From: Tricholoma matsutake
Taxonomy: Eukaryota > Basidiomycota > Agaricomycetes > Agaricales > Tricholomataceae
DNA length: 64,000 bases
Direction: 5' to 3'
NCBI GenBank assembly: GCA_026075535.2
Contig: AP026542.1
Span: forward strand, 11,656,001 to 11,720,000
This document shows positions 22,768-34,717 of this stretch, in pieces (positions within the stretch are counted from its first letter, which is position 1; each line of letters begins with the position of its first letter). A model generated the notes under the pieces. It was given only the letters and a program-made list of their open reading frames with translations, was not told the DNA's origin and did not search any database. The position numbers and the translations under genes are program-made.

Positions 22768-23040
22768 TATGTTTCAGTATTCACTCTACCCTGCATAAAT
22801 TCTCCCTAGAGTTTCAGTTTGATCAATCAAATAGTCCATATATCGAAAATGCAGAGCAACAATTCCCATCAGCAGCAGTGCCATTATCACGCCCTCCATC
22901 GTCTATCACTATCTCCGCAATGCTGTGAGGTGCCATTTAGTATTCCAGATGAAATAGCGGCCTGGTTCCCGGCTGTAATAACATTAGGTAAGACTGCCCA
23001 ACGTAAACGAACCTATTGCGAGACTTGTGCTGCATAGTGA
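22768..23040. other. Gap between the orphan gene and the KDZ-type element
   Basis: 3' flank of the membrane-protein gene. A 72-codon ORF at 22819-23037 (Cys/His-rich, M-I-N-Q-I-V-H-I-S-K-M-Q) shows no recognisable domain and is not called as a gene. Confidence 0.4.
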
Positions 23041-23202
23041 TGCCACGGCTCAGCTCGGCTCCCCGCGGCGCGGCTCAAGCACTTGAGCCGATCAAAATGG
23101 CGCTGAGTCGCCCTGAGCGGCTCTGAGCGAGGACATCTGTGTCCTAGATTCGTCCGGCTGTCCGACTGTCTGTCCGGCACGTGATGTAATATTTTCCTAT
23201 CA

Positions 23203-24329
23203 ATGTCGATCGCGAACATATCAGATCGAGTCCCTACGCTCTCCGTGCCTCATCTTTTCCACTTCATATGTATTTCAAAACAACTCAAAAATGACATCCT
23301 GCTCGCACAACCAGCAGAAGAACCTGAAGATGAAGCACCCGAAGTCTTACCCCCAAGTGTGACAAAACTCCTTGCTGATAGCTGTGCGATCTCGTTGGAA
23401 GATGTGGGCTTGTTGTGGGATGAGCTGAGGCAGTTGATTTGGGGCACCTATGAAATGACCGAGGGGAGGTTTGCGTGATCAAGGGGTGCACCCAGCTTCG
23501 AGAGGCTCAGACTCGCATTTTCAGTGACCCGGACCACATTGAGGGCAGAACACATCTACGTCGAACATGGCCAAGCGCGGTTTCAGCTCAAGGAGCATCT
23601 TGAACGAGCACGTGTTTCCCATCCAAACGATAGCGTCGCAGAGGAACATTCATTGGATGATGTAGTGGATGATGAAGTGGAGCAGGACATCGAAATCACT
23701 GTTGCCATTCAAGATGATGCACGGCATGCATCTTCTGAGCGGAAGCAGCTGTGGGCCCAATTTGGATGTCGAAGGATGCACAATGAGGAACTTATGGTGG
23801 CACCTTGTGGTATCATTCTTGCTCAACAGACTTTTTATGGGGCTGAGGGTGTCAATAGTGTTGTGGTATGTCACCAGCTGCGTGGCCTCTGCTCATCCTG
23901 ACCTATAGAACCTAGAACTTCATGAAGAATGTTTTCAGCACTGGGCCCAAGCCACAACACATCTTTTTCAACAATAACTGCATGCTGAAGAGGATGGTAC
24001 AGGATGATGCATTCTTTGCAGATATTGGACTCACTATCGACATGTTTCACTGGAGCTGCAAGCACTTGACCCATGACACATTTTGCCAGCAGCACTGCAA
24101 CCTGTATCACTACCCTGAGCTTCTGAATGATGATGAACATTCATGCTATTTCAATTTGTCTATTGCCGAGCAAACAAATGTATGGTTTGGGGGGTACCAC
24201 ACCATTTGTTGCAAGATGGGTGTCCACAAATTCAACTTTTTTTTGGATGAGATGATTTACAGATGGAATGAAGATGTTCGAGAGAAGTTAGTGAAGGACA
24301 ATAGGAACCCACATAACATACAGTTCTAG
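23203..24329 (+). pseudogene. CxC5-like protein associated with KDZ transposons, broken
   Basis: 23240-23470 reads K-N-D-I-L-L-A-Q-P-A, E-A-P-E-V-L-P-P-S-V-T-K-L-L, I-S-L-E-D-V-G-L-L-W, matching the N-terminal part of fungal CxC5 (cysteine cluster associated with KDZ transposases) proteins as I recall them. After stops at 23476 and near 23899, 23740-23870 gives R-R-M-H-N-E-E-L-M-V-A-P-C-G-I-I-L and Y-G-A-E-G-V-N. 23960-24329 gives F-N-N-N-C-M-L, D-M-F-H-W-S-C-K-H, F-C-Q-Q-H-C-N, E-Q-T-N-V-W-F-G-G-Y and F-F-L-D-E-M-I, the conserved C-terminal block. The middle is shortened. Its role may be accessory or a diverged nuclease; not established. Confidence 0.65.
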
Positions 24330-24473
24330 TGTAATTGATACAATTTTAATGTACTGGATCTTTAAAAAGCTACAAAGCAAATTGATGACAGTTCCAATGA
24401 AAATGAATCTCTAAAATGCTACAAAGCAAATGGATGACAATTCTGATGAAAATGAATGAGTGGAACTTGCGAT

Positions 24474-26376
24474 CTAGGCTTTCTCCTTCTCAACCCACTG
24501 CCTCTTCCCCCTCTCTTCCTTGTTCAGGTACCGTGCCCAGGCAGTCAAAAAGACTTTCCATGACCCCTTTTCTGTCTGGCCATAGTCTGCATATTTTGTA
24601 CAGAAAGTGACCGGCGTTCGCAGCCATAAATTGTAGTTGTCGTAGAAGGTTGATTTCTTGAATTCCAGTCCAGGAAAGTGCTTCATGAAGGCAACCTTCT
24701 TGGAGAGACCACGGTGCGGTTTCTTGAAAACACTTGTGACATCACAAATATGGTAGTCTTGAGGCCACTTCGGCCCTTCATCTACATCATCGCTATAGAA
24801 GATGCTGCTGCTGGCCATTTCAGTCTCGCCACTTGAGCTCTTGATGCTGTCACCAGATAGTTGGCAGCAGCATTGCATTGAAGAGTGGCTGTCCATCTTG
24901 TGCTCCACCCCCAGCTCCTTCTTTATCCTGACTTCACGTTCCTCAACCTTTGGTCCCTTCATTGCTAGGCCCTTTGCTGACACATCTTCCTCGTCAGAGT
25001 CGAGAATGAGAATCACTTCCATGGGACAAGGCGCCAGCCCACTGCCAGGCTTCTCTGATGAGTGTGACAGGGGGACAAGAGGCCAGATGGGTGTTGTAGA
25101 GCCCGCTTCATCATCAGAGGAAACAAGGATCATGTTGTCATGCTGAAGGGAGGATGTCCAGTGGACACGTGGCAGAGGAGCAAAGGATAGGGTGAGTGAT
25201 TTCTTGCAGACAGCAGGTGGAGGCACAGATGATGGAGAATTAAATGAAGGTAGGGTGAGGGCAGTATGTTTCTGGCTGAGAATCTCCCTGACATAGCTTC
25301 GTTCCCCAGTCACATTATCCCACATATGTGGACCCTATACTTGCTCAATACAACTCTCAAACCCCACACACTTCTTCACCTCCTGGCGCTTGATGAGAAA
25401 GTGGTGATGATCTGATTTGGCATCAAACACTTGACCAATCTTGAATCTGACCCATAGACCTTCAGTGGTGTCATACTTCTGTAGCCGGATGAGATCAGGT
25501 ATGACATCGCCCACACAGATGAGTTCCAGGTCGTGTAGCATGGACTTGGTAACTTGAAAATTGCATGAACCCAGGGAGAGTGTGAAGTCGAATGAAACAG
25601 GCTTGCAGTTGTCTTGACACCAGGTGAATGCCTGCACAATGTTTCTTGACTGAGATTCATTACATTGTAATGTCGCTTGGAGGGCCCATCGGTCAGCATC
25701 AGCATGCTGTAACACTGCTTGCTGATCAGTAAAGACTGGCAGCATATGGACTGCATATTGTGGGGCTGGGAGAGGGGGATCGGAAGGTGGAAGGGGACTG
25801 GGAGGTGGAGGTACAGCAGGTAGAGGTACAGGGACTGGTTGGGGCATTGAGGATGGATGTGTACATAGTGACAGGTCAATAAGGGAATCGTCGACAGTGG
25901 TAGATGTTGAGGAAGGGAGGTTTGCTGACATGGTCTTTCCGAGGGCAACCACCACTGGGTTCGACACATATTGCAAGTGCAATCCTGAGCTGGCGGTCGT
26001 TTCCATTTGCAGCCCACAAAACTGCAATAAGTTGGCAATTGGAATGGAAGCAGAGGCAGAATGTGGTTGTGGTCAAAGCTGGTGCTGTTAAGGGAGGGGA
26101 TGGTAGTGGTGGAGACAGCATTTGGGCAGCCATCATCGAGGGTGAGGGTGTGCAATCCACCCAGCAGAAATAGCAGTGATGCAACATCTTACCTGGCCCA
26201 AACTCACCCTCAGGCCAGGCAGTGCATAGCACATACCAGTGTCCCAAGTTGCCATTCATGTTCATTGTCATCATGCTGGGTGTCAGTTGTGACTGTAGGC
26301 ACACTTGTAGGCCTGATTCATGACGAGAGATGAACATGAGGTATCTAAAGGTGCAGTATACATCAGTTTTACACAC
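24474..26376 (-). pseudogene. Unknown gene of the KDZ-type element, one nonsense codon in main frame
   Basis: On the minus strand, the 26027-25335 and 25325-24474 segments are in one frame, separated by a single TAG (Q-V-stop-G-P; CAG to TAG fits C to T). An upstream segment from 26376 (M-C-K-T-D-V-Y-C-T-F-R-Y) lies in another frame and probably joins by splicing. Features: Pro-rich linker (P-P-P-P-S-P-L-P-P), a folded-looking central part (F-D-F-T-L-S-L-G-S-C-N-F-Q-V), acidic clusters (D-S-D-E-E-D), and a C-terminal block W-P-Q-D-Y-H-I-C-D-V plus K-S-T-F-Y-D-N-Y-N-L-W. The last recalls W-P-A-D-F/M-Y proteins found with basidiomycete transposons. No enzymatic motif is recognised. Confidence 0.45.
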
Positions 26377-26640
26377 AGTGGGAGCCTAGAAATTGTACTT
26401 ACCACTGTAGCTGTGGCTGTAGCACTAATATAGTATTCAATCTTACATAAAGTGATCACTAGCTACTTAGGGTCGATGGCAATGTGTGGAAGAGGAGTGG
26501 CTGTGCAAAGTCAGCCAGACAGCTGGACAGCTGGACAGTCAGACAGTCAGACAGACTTTCTGGAACACAGATTTTCTGCTCTGAGCCGGCTAAACTGATT
26601 GAGATTGCCCAAAGTTGTGGGCTTGCAATCCGAGTTGTAT

Positions 26641-26878
26641 TTATGCTTCAGTTATGTATTTTAATGGTCAAATAGGTTGTGTAGACTATTATTACAAAAG
26701 AAACTAGTCATACTATTGAGTTTTGCACAGATCCGTATCTTTGATGAGATTATTTGGCTATGTTTATCTCCTCATACCTATTACAAAACATGCTCGAGAG
26801 ATGGCTCTGGGGAGTAGGGTATAACAACATGTATTCAAAATGGCAGTAGGGACTCCTACAGAGTGTTTTATAGTGTTT
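26641..26878. other. Short AT-rich gap
   Basis: Between the KDZ-type right end and the broken edge of gypsy fragment A. Nothing recognisable. Confidence 0.4.
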
Positions 26879-28680
26879 TGGCGACACTTCCTCGAAGGTG
26901 CCCAACACAAGGTGGAAATTTGGACGGATCACAAGAATCTCAAGTACTTTATGATGGCCAAGAAATTGAACCATCGTCAAGCTCGTTGGTCCCTGTATCT
27001 ATTCAGATTCGACTTCTCCTTGCACCACCGTCTGGGTTGCAGCATGGGGAAGACTGATGCCCTCTCCCGATGTGCAGACCATGGGGATGGCAGCGATGAC
27101 AACCAAAACATTGTGTTGTTGCAGCCAGACCTGTTCACCATTCAGGCACTGGAAGGCATCACACCCCAGGGTGAGGAGCGGGACATCCTATGTGACATTC
27201 ATCATGCAAACCATAGCAGTTTACATGAGGATGTTGTTGCCCAAGCTGTTAAAGAACTGAGGAAGGGATCCACCCTTTCCTTGCATGTGGCAGAGTGGGC
27301 TGAAAAAGAGGACTTGTTGTATTTCAGGGACCGCATGTACATTCCCAATGACCCAGACCATCGCTGGTGCATCATATCCCAACACCATGACTCACAGATT
27401 GCTGGTCATCCTGGATGCTAGAAGACCTTGGAGCTCACCTCATGGAATTATTGGTGTCCACAAATGTCACAGCTCATTGGTCAGTATTGTCACACTTGTG
27501 ACCTTTGCTTATGCACCAAGGTTCCTCGTCGGAAACCCATTGGCAAGCTACACCCTCTTCCTGTTCCAGAGAGTCATTGGGATGTTGTCAGCGTCGACTT
27601 TGTGGTGGAGTTGCCAGAGTTGAATGGGTTTGATGCAGTGATGTGCACAGTTGATTCAGTGGGAAAATGCGCTCACTTCATTCCCACTCACACCACTGTC
27701 AGTGCCCTGGGTGCCGCCCGACTCTACCTCCACCATGTGTGGAAATTACATGGACTTCCTGGTGCTTTCCTCTCTGATCATGGCCCTCAGTTTATGGCAG
27801 AGTTCACTTGCAAGCTGTACCGACTCCTGGGGATCAAACTCCTTGCTTCGACCACTTATCACCCACAAACCAACAGCCAGACTGAGCGAGTCAACCAGGA
27901 ACTGGAGCAGTACATCCACATCTTTGTCAATGAATGCCAGGACAATTGGGACGATCTTCTCCCCTTGGCTGAGTTTGGATACAACAACCATGTCCATGCT
28001 TCCACTCAACAAACCCCTTTCCTCTTAGACACTGGACGACATCCACGCATGGGATTTGAACCATGCCAAACTCCCTCACACATCGAGACAGTGAATGAGT
28101 TCACAGAATGCATGCGGGATAGCTTGGAGGAGGCAAAGGCAGCCTTAGCAAAGGTGAAGGACGACATGGCATGCTTTTATAACCAACGCCATTCTCTGAC
28201 CCCTCAGTACAAGGTTGGTGATTGAGTTTATCTTGACTCCAGTGACATCTCCACTACATGTCCATCCAAGAAACTCACTCATCGCTTCCTGGGACCTTTC
28301 CCCATTGTCAAGTGTGTTGGAATGCATGCCTATTGTCTACCCCTCCCAGCCTCCATGTCCAGACTCCACCCAGTCTTCCATGTCATCAAACTCCTTCTAG
28401 CTCCCCCAGATCCATTCCTGGGATGCCATTCACACCCACCACCACCGCCTACAGTGATCGAGGGAGAACCCCAATATGAAGTCAAGTCAATCTTGGACAG
28501 CCATTTGCATCAAGGAAAACTCCAGTATTTGGTGCATTGGAAGGGTTATGGGTATGAGGAGAACTCATGGGTCAAAGAGTCTGACATGAATGCCCCTCGG
28601 TTAGTCAAGGAGTTCCACCGACAGCATACTGCTGCACTGTGTCGCATTCAAGTCACGGACTTTGGTCATATGCAATTTTG
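26879..28680 (+). pseudogene. Gypsy-A RNase H end, integrase and chromodomain
   Basis: [19 protein letters not shown] and [17 protein letters not shown] end the RNase H. Integrase: [12 protein letters not shown] then TAG (Gypsy-5 has Arg-Trp here: CGC-TGG against TGC-TAG), C-D-L-C-L-C-T-K, V-D-F-V-V-E-L-P, L-S-D-H-G-P-Q-F, and Q-T-E-R-V-N-Q-E-L-E-Q-Y. A TGA at 28223 interrupts V-G-D-x-V-Y-L. The C-terminal chromodomain is Y-E-V-K-S-I-L-D-S, L-Q-Y-L-V-H-W-K-G-Y-G and N-S-W-V (28480-28580), the targeting module of chromoviruses. Confidence 0.88.
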
Positions 28681-28716
28681 AATGCATTGGGGCAATGCAT
28701 CTTAGAGAGGGGGTAA

Positions 28717-29141
28717 TGTAAGGGGACTAGGGGGGTGCCCTGTGTGTTTCTCCTATTTTTTACATTCGTTCTATATTTTTCCTCACTTCATTTCCTTCTA
28801 TTCTTCATTTTCTATGATTTTTCCAGATTTTATTACTAATTTCCCCTTTCTATCATGTTTGTGCATGTTGACAGTTTTATATTTAGTGGCGGAGCACCCC
28901 TTCCGACATCTACCCCTTGGTATGATGTCATTCAGCGGCCTTGATCTGCCTATCTCCGCCTTTTCTATTTTTAGGTTATTATTTGATTTTTGTCATCTTC
29001 ACATATACTGGGCATTGGCAAAGGGATCCTTAGAGTTTTCTCTTCGGATTTCACTTTGCTAGGTGTGTCCCCAATCCCTGTACTATGTAGTATAATTTTA
29101 ACTTCGGATTTCCCTTTGCTAAAGGCTGAGGTTGCCCTTAT
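28717..29141 (+). repeat. Gypsy-A 3' LTR
   Basis: Starts TGTAAGGGGACTAGGGGGG after a purine tract (AGAGAGGGGG) and ends ...GTTGCCCTTATA, the same ends as the Gypsy-5 LTRs. It is about 60 bp longer, because a CTTCGGATTT...TTTGCT piece occurs twice near its end. Confidence 0.82.
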
Positions 29142-29818
29142 ATTGTCCACACTTCCTCTGACCATTTCCACTCACAACCAAGACACGTCAGATGCCACAA
29201 CTGGCTCCGATGCAGCCTAAACACCCGCATCCACCATCTGTCAACACCGTGTTCACATACCTTCACCTCCCGTTGATCACCAACTCCTCACCTCAAACTA
29301 CCTTGCACCTCCTCAAACCACTACACATTCTGGCTGTGTTTCCCATCCTCCTGTTCATTATGATCCTCCTCTCAAAGATGTCCCTGTCACACCTCAAGGG
29401 GGGATAATGTGAGGGTCATGGTCATCAGAAACACACTGAATCAAGTTCCACTAAATCCGCATTCCACGTGACATCTCTTTGTTCATTCCGTTCATTCACT
29501 TCAGAGACTCTAGGACTCTTCCTGATTCTATATGACTCATTATTCCTCGATTTACAGCTATCTCTATTGACTCTTTTCTATCTCTTATCTTCATTTATCA
29601 TGGGCTTCTCTCTATTCAGTTTTACAGACCTTCTTTGACTCAGTTCGAACAGTATAAAGGCTCGCTTGTATTTCCAGTAACCTCGTCAAATCAACACCAG
29701 TGATTCTCTTCCTTTCCCTTTGCCTCTGAGTTGCCCTCAAAATCCTCTTTACTCGCTTGTTCTCTCGTTCTCAGGGCAACTCGTTGATTGGTCATTGTTT
29801 TCGACCTTGACCATCACA
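29142..29818 (+). mobile_element. Gypsy-B: 3' end and LTR of a different gypsy element
   Basis: 29142-29407 looks like the 3' internal end of another element, closing with a polypurine tract (CTCAAGGGGGGATAA). A 411-bp LTR follows at 29408-29818, from TGTGAGGGTCATGGTCA to TTGACCATCACA (imperfect inverted ends). Its ends do not match any other LTR in the window. The left part is cut by Gypsy-A. Confidence 0.65.
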
Positions 29819-30316
29819 AAGATGTTGACAAGATACATGAAGTTGAAAATCCTAGAATGAAGGCCAGATATGAGAACTAGTCTTAATCATTGGAGACCAA
29901 GATATAGTATATTCCTCAAGTAAGAAACACCATCCTAAGGAAGAGGAGATAGTCCGAAGATTTTGAATGGAATGGAATGAAATTGACCGACTATGTTACA
30001 TAAGCAACTCAGGTACAGTAAAAATACTCTACCTCATATGGAGTAGACATGAGTGTAACTAGGTAGATGACAGTCACAACACAGGAAAACCAGGTATCTC
30101 CCATAGTATCAGGCCCGGGATATCGCTACCTTGCGAGTCGTGCCAAATGTGGCGTCGATACTCGCGTGGGAATCGATACCGGCTATCGAGACCACAAACA
30201 CGATTACCGCGCCTACAGAAGCGCTCTTGCTATTGGATGGCCCGATTTCTCATCACGTGGCGTTCAATTGTTTGATTTCTCGCACTGTAGACTTAGTGCC
30301 ACTCGATCCACTTCTA
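29819..30316. other. Upstream region of the Crinkler-kinase gene
   Basis: No gene seen in the first 250 bp. From 30060 CpG content rises. An open frame extends from 30131 upstream of the chosen ATG but shows no domain before the Crinkler motif, so it is treated as 5' flank. Confidence 0.45.
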
Positions 30317-32552
30317 ATGTCAACGATCATCAGCCTTAATTGTTGCGTCTTCGGCGACGATCCCTCTCGCGTATTTTCTGTAGATATTGATAAAAACAAG
30401 AAGGTCTCTATGCTAAGGAAGGCCATCAAAGATGAGAAGAAGTCTACATTCGATTCTATCGATGCCGACAAACTCGATCTATGGAACGCTAACAACGTTC
30501 CAACGGACGGAGACAAACGGGATTTCCAAACGAAACTGAACTGGATAGTGGCAAATGAGGATTCATTGAGAGGCGCGAAGAAGCTCAGTTCTGTGTTTGG
30601 GAGTCTGGAAGAGGAAACACTACATGTGATCGTCAAGGCGGGTGAGCATTACTAGTTCCGTTTGTTTTATATGTTATCTAACACAGGATTTTGGCAAGCA
30701 TCCGATGGGCCCCCATTATTCCAACTCAATTGCCTGCGGCTCGGCGACGATCCCTCCCGCGTATTTTCCGTAAAGATCGATAGCAACGAGAATGTCTCGG
30801 TGTTGAGGGAGGCCATCAAAGCGAAGAAGAAGTCTGCATTCGATTCTATCGATGCCGACAGACTCGATCTATGGAACGTTTCCATTGAAATCGATGATGA
30901 TCTTTCAGAGAAACTTGCAGAGCGTCCTCACGAAAGGACTTTACGTCCGACGGAAATATTGTCGGATGTATTTCCAAACGGCACTCCTGCCGTCAACACC
31001 CTCCATATCGTCGTTTATGCGCCTCCTGGTACGTGCTTTACCCCAGTGTTAATGATGGTGGGTATTCATCCGATGCTAGTTCATCGATTGCATAGAGTCC
31101 TTCCATCTTCGTACAACGCTCCTGCCGGCACTTCGACGGTAGAAGGTCTACGGTCCACATTCTTGAATAACTCACCTCAGAAGTCCCCTTCCGCCGGTGG
31201 GCAAACAGCGGACTTTTCCAGCCGTCAACATCGTGATACACAGGCAATAGCGTGCAATCGCCCTTCCTCAGCCAGTGATGTAATACCAGTCACGCTTCTC
31301 CACCCCGTATTCGGCGAATTCATTGACGATTGCGATAACTACGAGCCAAACAAAAAGGACCACGACGTCGTGCTCAAGTTGCAAACAGCCATGTCCCACA
31401 TCTACGCAGACGAAAAATCCCGCGCAAACGCTATCCGCGATATCTTCGAATCGTACGGGATATACCTCCGACCAACCAAGATTGGCAATTTCGAAACGGA
31501 TGGAGATATGACCTCGGGACGATTCGTCACGCTTCTCGCGGAATTCAAGAACGATGTGGGATGGTCAGGTGCTGAACCGTACCTTCAAGCCGCGCTATAT
31601 TATCTAGAGTTTACCCGGAAACTGGCTCCTAAATACTCGCAATCCTCGCTGCCGTGTCTGATTATGCTCGTTTTTGGTTCGTTCCCCTCAGCTGTCCTTG
31701 ACTCCTTGTTTACTAAGCTCGAATTATATGCCAGGCCCCTACCTATGTTTCGCCGGTGCAGCTTGGAACAATCGCCCTAATCTACAGATCCTCTCAGTTC
31801 TACCATTTCATTTCCACTTTTCGGATACAAGGTTGAAGATGATGGCTGCGCGACAACTGGGAGCATCTACGAGAGCCATTAATTGTATCAAGCGTTTTTA
31901 CGAGGACGAATATCACACCCGTAACCCACCTTCTCCTCCAAACCAATCACAACCCCAGCCCATGCAACTGTTCCCATATCCGACATCTTTCACATCACTT
32001 GTGGATTCGAAGAAACAAAGCTTTGTTTATCGCTCTCACTTGGACAACAACAAGCTCATTTTTCGCGCGAAACTGTGCGATGGCAGCTCTGACCTTTGTG
32101 TCAAATTTGTTCGTCAGTATTCAAAGGAGGTGCATGAATATTGTGCTTCGATTAATGCTGCGCCGAAGCTCCTGGGATTCGAGAGTATGCCTGGTGGATG
32201 GTATATGGTTGTGATGACTTTTATCGAAGGATATGACATGCTCCATGAATCTGAATCTCTCATATACACGGACAAGATTCGAGCTGTTATCGACCAGCTG
32301 CATGAATCTGGTTATGTGCATGGTGACATCCGGGACACAAATGTCATGGTTTCTTCTAACGGACACGTCATTCTTCTTGATTTTGACTGGGCAGGGGAGA
32401 GTGGAAAGGTTCGATACCCAATGAACACTCATTATGGAGATGATCTATGGCGGCCTGAAGGAGCGCGGGATGGCATGCTGATTACTTGTGAACACGACAT
32501 CGAAATGATGGATGCTATGTCTGAAGCATTACAGAGGGATGCCAGATGTTGA
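30317..32552 (+). CDS. Crinkler-like protein kinase with two tandem Crinkler N-domains, apparently intact
   Basis: Exons 30317-30641, 30687-31676 and 31735-32552 join in phase to about 710 residues. Introns of 45 and 58 bp are GT-AG with CTAA(C/G) branch sites. A further in-frame 51-bp GTACGT...CTAG stretch (31029-31079) may be a third intron, giving 693. The Crinkler ubiquitin-like domain occurs twice: S-L-N-C-C-V-F-G-D-D-P-S-R-V-F (residues about 6-105) and Q-L-N-C-L-R-L-G-D-D-P-S-R-V-F (about 120-225, ending T-L-H-I-V-V-Y-A-P-P). The C-terminal kinase fold has V-H-G-D-I-R-D-T-N (catalytic loop) and D-F-D-W-A-G-E (DFG position). The start is set by the Crinkler motif. Fungal Crinkler kinases are known, but their substrate is not readable here. 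Confidence 0.82.
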
Positions 32553-33256
32553 GTATGTAGAAACTGATAGATTTTGGCACTCCATCGATGACTCGATTGT
32601 TGAGACCTGAAGTTTAAAACCAACAACATCAAAACTCCAAGCCTGGCGTGGTTACGACAGAGGCTTTTACCATTTCATAAATACTATTTAAAGTAATACT
32701 TACTGCTGCAACTTGAACTCAGTACATGGCACACAAGACAAAGTTGTCGAGACATGTCTTACCCGACTAGAAAACTACTGCATCTTGTCAATGGAGAAGG
32801 TACGACTGACACATAGGTGGAATGAGCAAATGGTGGCATATGACACCTCCGAAGTGACATCGCGGTGTGTGTATTTCAATGATACACCCATGCAACACCC
32901 TGTATAAACTCCACGGGGCTGCAACATCAGCACGGACCACAGACAACTTCAAGTTGCTTGCGAGATCACACAGCAATAGTCACCTGCCTTTTGTCCTGGA
33001 GCTTTTCCTGCATCTCATGGGAACAATTCATCATGTATTGCCACCCTAGGTTACGCAATACTACATTATTTTCAAGATCATACTGTGTACTATGGTAGTC
33101 AAGGCATTGACAACCAGGTGGCATTGTTGTAACCTACCTCCAATGCAATTCTTGTTACCTCTAATGCAAATGTGGATAGCTGGTCTACCATAGAGTTGAC
33201 AGTACCCATAAAACAATTTACGATGAGTGGTGAGTATTATCAGAAAACCAAACAAT
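32553..33256. other. 3' flank of the Crinkler-kinase gene
   Basis: Short ORFs only, no domain recognised. A weak internal similarity (ACCTACCTCCAATGCAATTC and TTACCTCTAATGCAAATG near 33130-33175) is noted without interpretation. Confidence 0.4.
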
Positions 33257-33408
33257 AGGGTTGTTCACGGTAGCCATTCTTGGGCCATTTTCAGCTCATT
33301 TTCAAACTCATTTTCGGCTCATTTTCGTGTATTTGGCAGAGGAACAAACAAAAGGGAATGAAAAATGAAACGGAAAATGACATGAAAAATGGTTACTGTG
33401 AACACCCT
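33257..33408. mobile_element. 152-bp MITE with long inverted repeats
   Basis: Ends AGGGTTGTTCACGGTAGCC and, reversed, AGGGTGTTCACAGTAACC. The inverted similarity continues for about 45 bp into CATTTTC-rich sequence on both sides. The tips resemble hAT-type MITEs (AGGGTGTTCA), but a clear 8-bp duplication was not found. Confidence 0.6.
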
Positions 33409-34040
33409 GGGAAGGAAATTTTAGAAAAATGGAGCAAAAATGGATTTTTCTCACCAGGCACAGTGCCAAAAAGATGAAAAATGATCATTTTTCGGTTCCC
33501 TAACAGTATTGTGGTCGGCATTGGGGTCCCCAATGCCAGTTTCTATTTTTGGAATTGTGTCTAAATTATCTATTTATAGTTCACAATATATGCGGGCCGG
33601 GATAGATTGTCCTTTTTAGTTGTCACATGATGTAGCCAGTTGTTGGGTCGCTTTCACCCCTCTTGGGAATATTGTCGGGGACAGTGTTATTTCTGTTGTC
33701 ACATGATCCAGCCATACCTGCCTGTCACAAATTGTTTGTACTCTGGTCACTAGTCTTTGTTTCTGCAGGGCATTTTTACGTTACTGTACCATTTCATTCA
33801 ATTTGTCCTCTCATGTCGTTTGCAACGACCTCTAAGTTTTGGCACTGGACCCCTTGTTGAAATTTCAGGGACATCAGCTGTATGTGCACTGTTTGTCCCT
33901 GAATGTTTCTTCCATTGTATGTCCTTGCCCTACCCCACACTGACATACAAAAAAGGAATTTTGCTTACAAATACACACTTTTCAACATCAACATTTTCAC
34001 TGTACTAAGTATTATAAATCACTGCAAGTACATGCCATGG
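33409..34040. other. AT-rich region with an isolated mariner-like left end
   Basis: At 33782 TA-CTGTACCATTTCATTCAATT repeats the left terminus of the miniature element at 34926, without a matching right end nearby. No gene is supported. Confidence 0.4.
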
Positions 34041-34310
34041 GAGAATGTACTCTGTCCTTTATCTTTTGCTAAATTCAATCAGCATAGCCGGTGTAATGGG
34101 GTATAATTGGACATAGATATATTCATACCTTTTATGATGTGTGGACCATAAGTACTGTGGTTGAATGTAATATGTTCCTCTCTGTCATTTACTAACCGCA
34201 GTCAGCATAGCCAGTCTGAGCAATGCTCTTTAATTGGACATAAATCTATTTATATATTGTACAGTATGTTGACCGGAAGTACTAAACATGCCCTTCTCAA
34301 TCAGTCACAA
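34041..34310. repeat. Degenerate tandem repeat, period about 120 bp
   Basis: Two and a bit units share TCAGCATAGCC(A/G)GT, AATTGGACATA(G/A)AT and a closing ACC(A/G)TAAGTACT-like word (34079-34170; 34201-34300). The part before the first TCAGCATAGCC also resembles the unit end (GAATGTA...CTGTC). Strong drift implies age. Confidence 0.5.
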
Positions 34311-34717
34311 GTACCAATGGTTCTATGATCACATGACCTAGCCAGTCCAAGGTAGCTTTTTTCCCATGATGGACACTATCTGTCAGTTCTGGCATCTATG
34401 GCTGGCTCCCAAGATGAGACAAGGAAAGGGAGGAGGGAGAGACGCTGGGAGAGATCGCAGGGCTCAGGTCGGTCTTGAAGGCATGAGTCTGTGTGATTTG
34501 CGAGCAAATAAATGTATTTGGTTGCCCAAGCTCTTTTGCACTGACTCCGTGTTGGGAGGCCGAACTCAAGCTGGCACAGGCAAATGTACATACATGAGTA
34601 TAGTGCCAAAGAAAAAGAACAAGAAAAAGAAAAAGAAAACAGAAAAGAGGGGTAAGGGGTATGAGGGGTGGGAGAAAGAAGAAATCTTGAGTCCTTTCAC
34701 AACTTGTAGTGTTGCCA

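Larger units (their letters stand above)
23041..26640. mobile_element. KDZ-type DNA transposon remnant (no intact transposase)
   Basis: Two inverted subterminal blocks match: 23119-23180 (GGCTCTGAGC...CTGTCCGACTGTCTGTCCGG) and 26513-26589 reversed (GGCTCAGAGC...TCTGACTGTCTGACTGTCC). The left tip is rich in GGCTC/GAGCC palindromic words. Between them lie a plus-strand CxC5-like gene and a minus-strand gene of unknown function. A second, more decayed copy of the right half is at 36511-37640. KDZ (Kyakuja-Dileera-Zisupton) assignment rests on the CxC5-like protein. Exact tips and target duplication were not found. Confidence 0.5.
26879..29141 (+). mobile_element. Gypsy-A: 5'-truncated chromodomain Ty3/gypsy element with 3' LTR
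   Basis: Homology to the Gypsy-5 copy starts abruptly at about 26879 inside RNase H and runs through integrase and chromodomain to the 3' LTR (28717-29141). Everything 5' of this point, including RT, Gag and the 5' LTR, is missing. It keeps CGA (Arg) at 28036, where the Gypsy-5 copy has TGA. Confidence 0.88.

Noticed and set aside
24802..25146. Plus-strand 114-codon ORF
   Set aside because: Shadow of the minus-strand KDZ-associated gene; Ser-rich composition mirrors the acidic region on the other strand.
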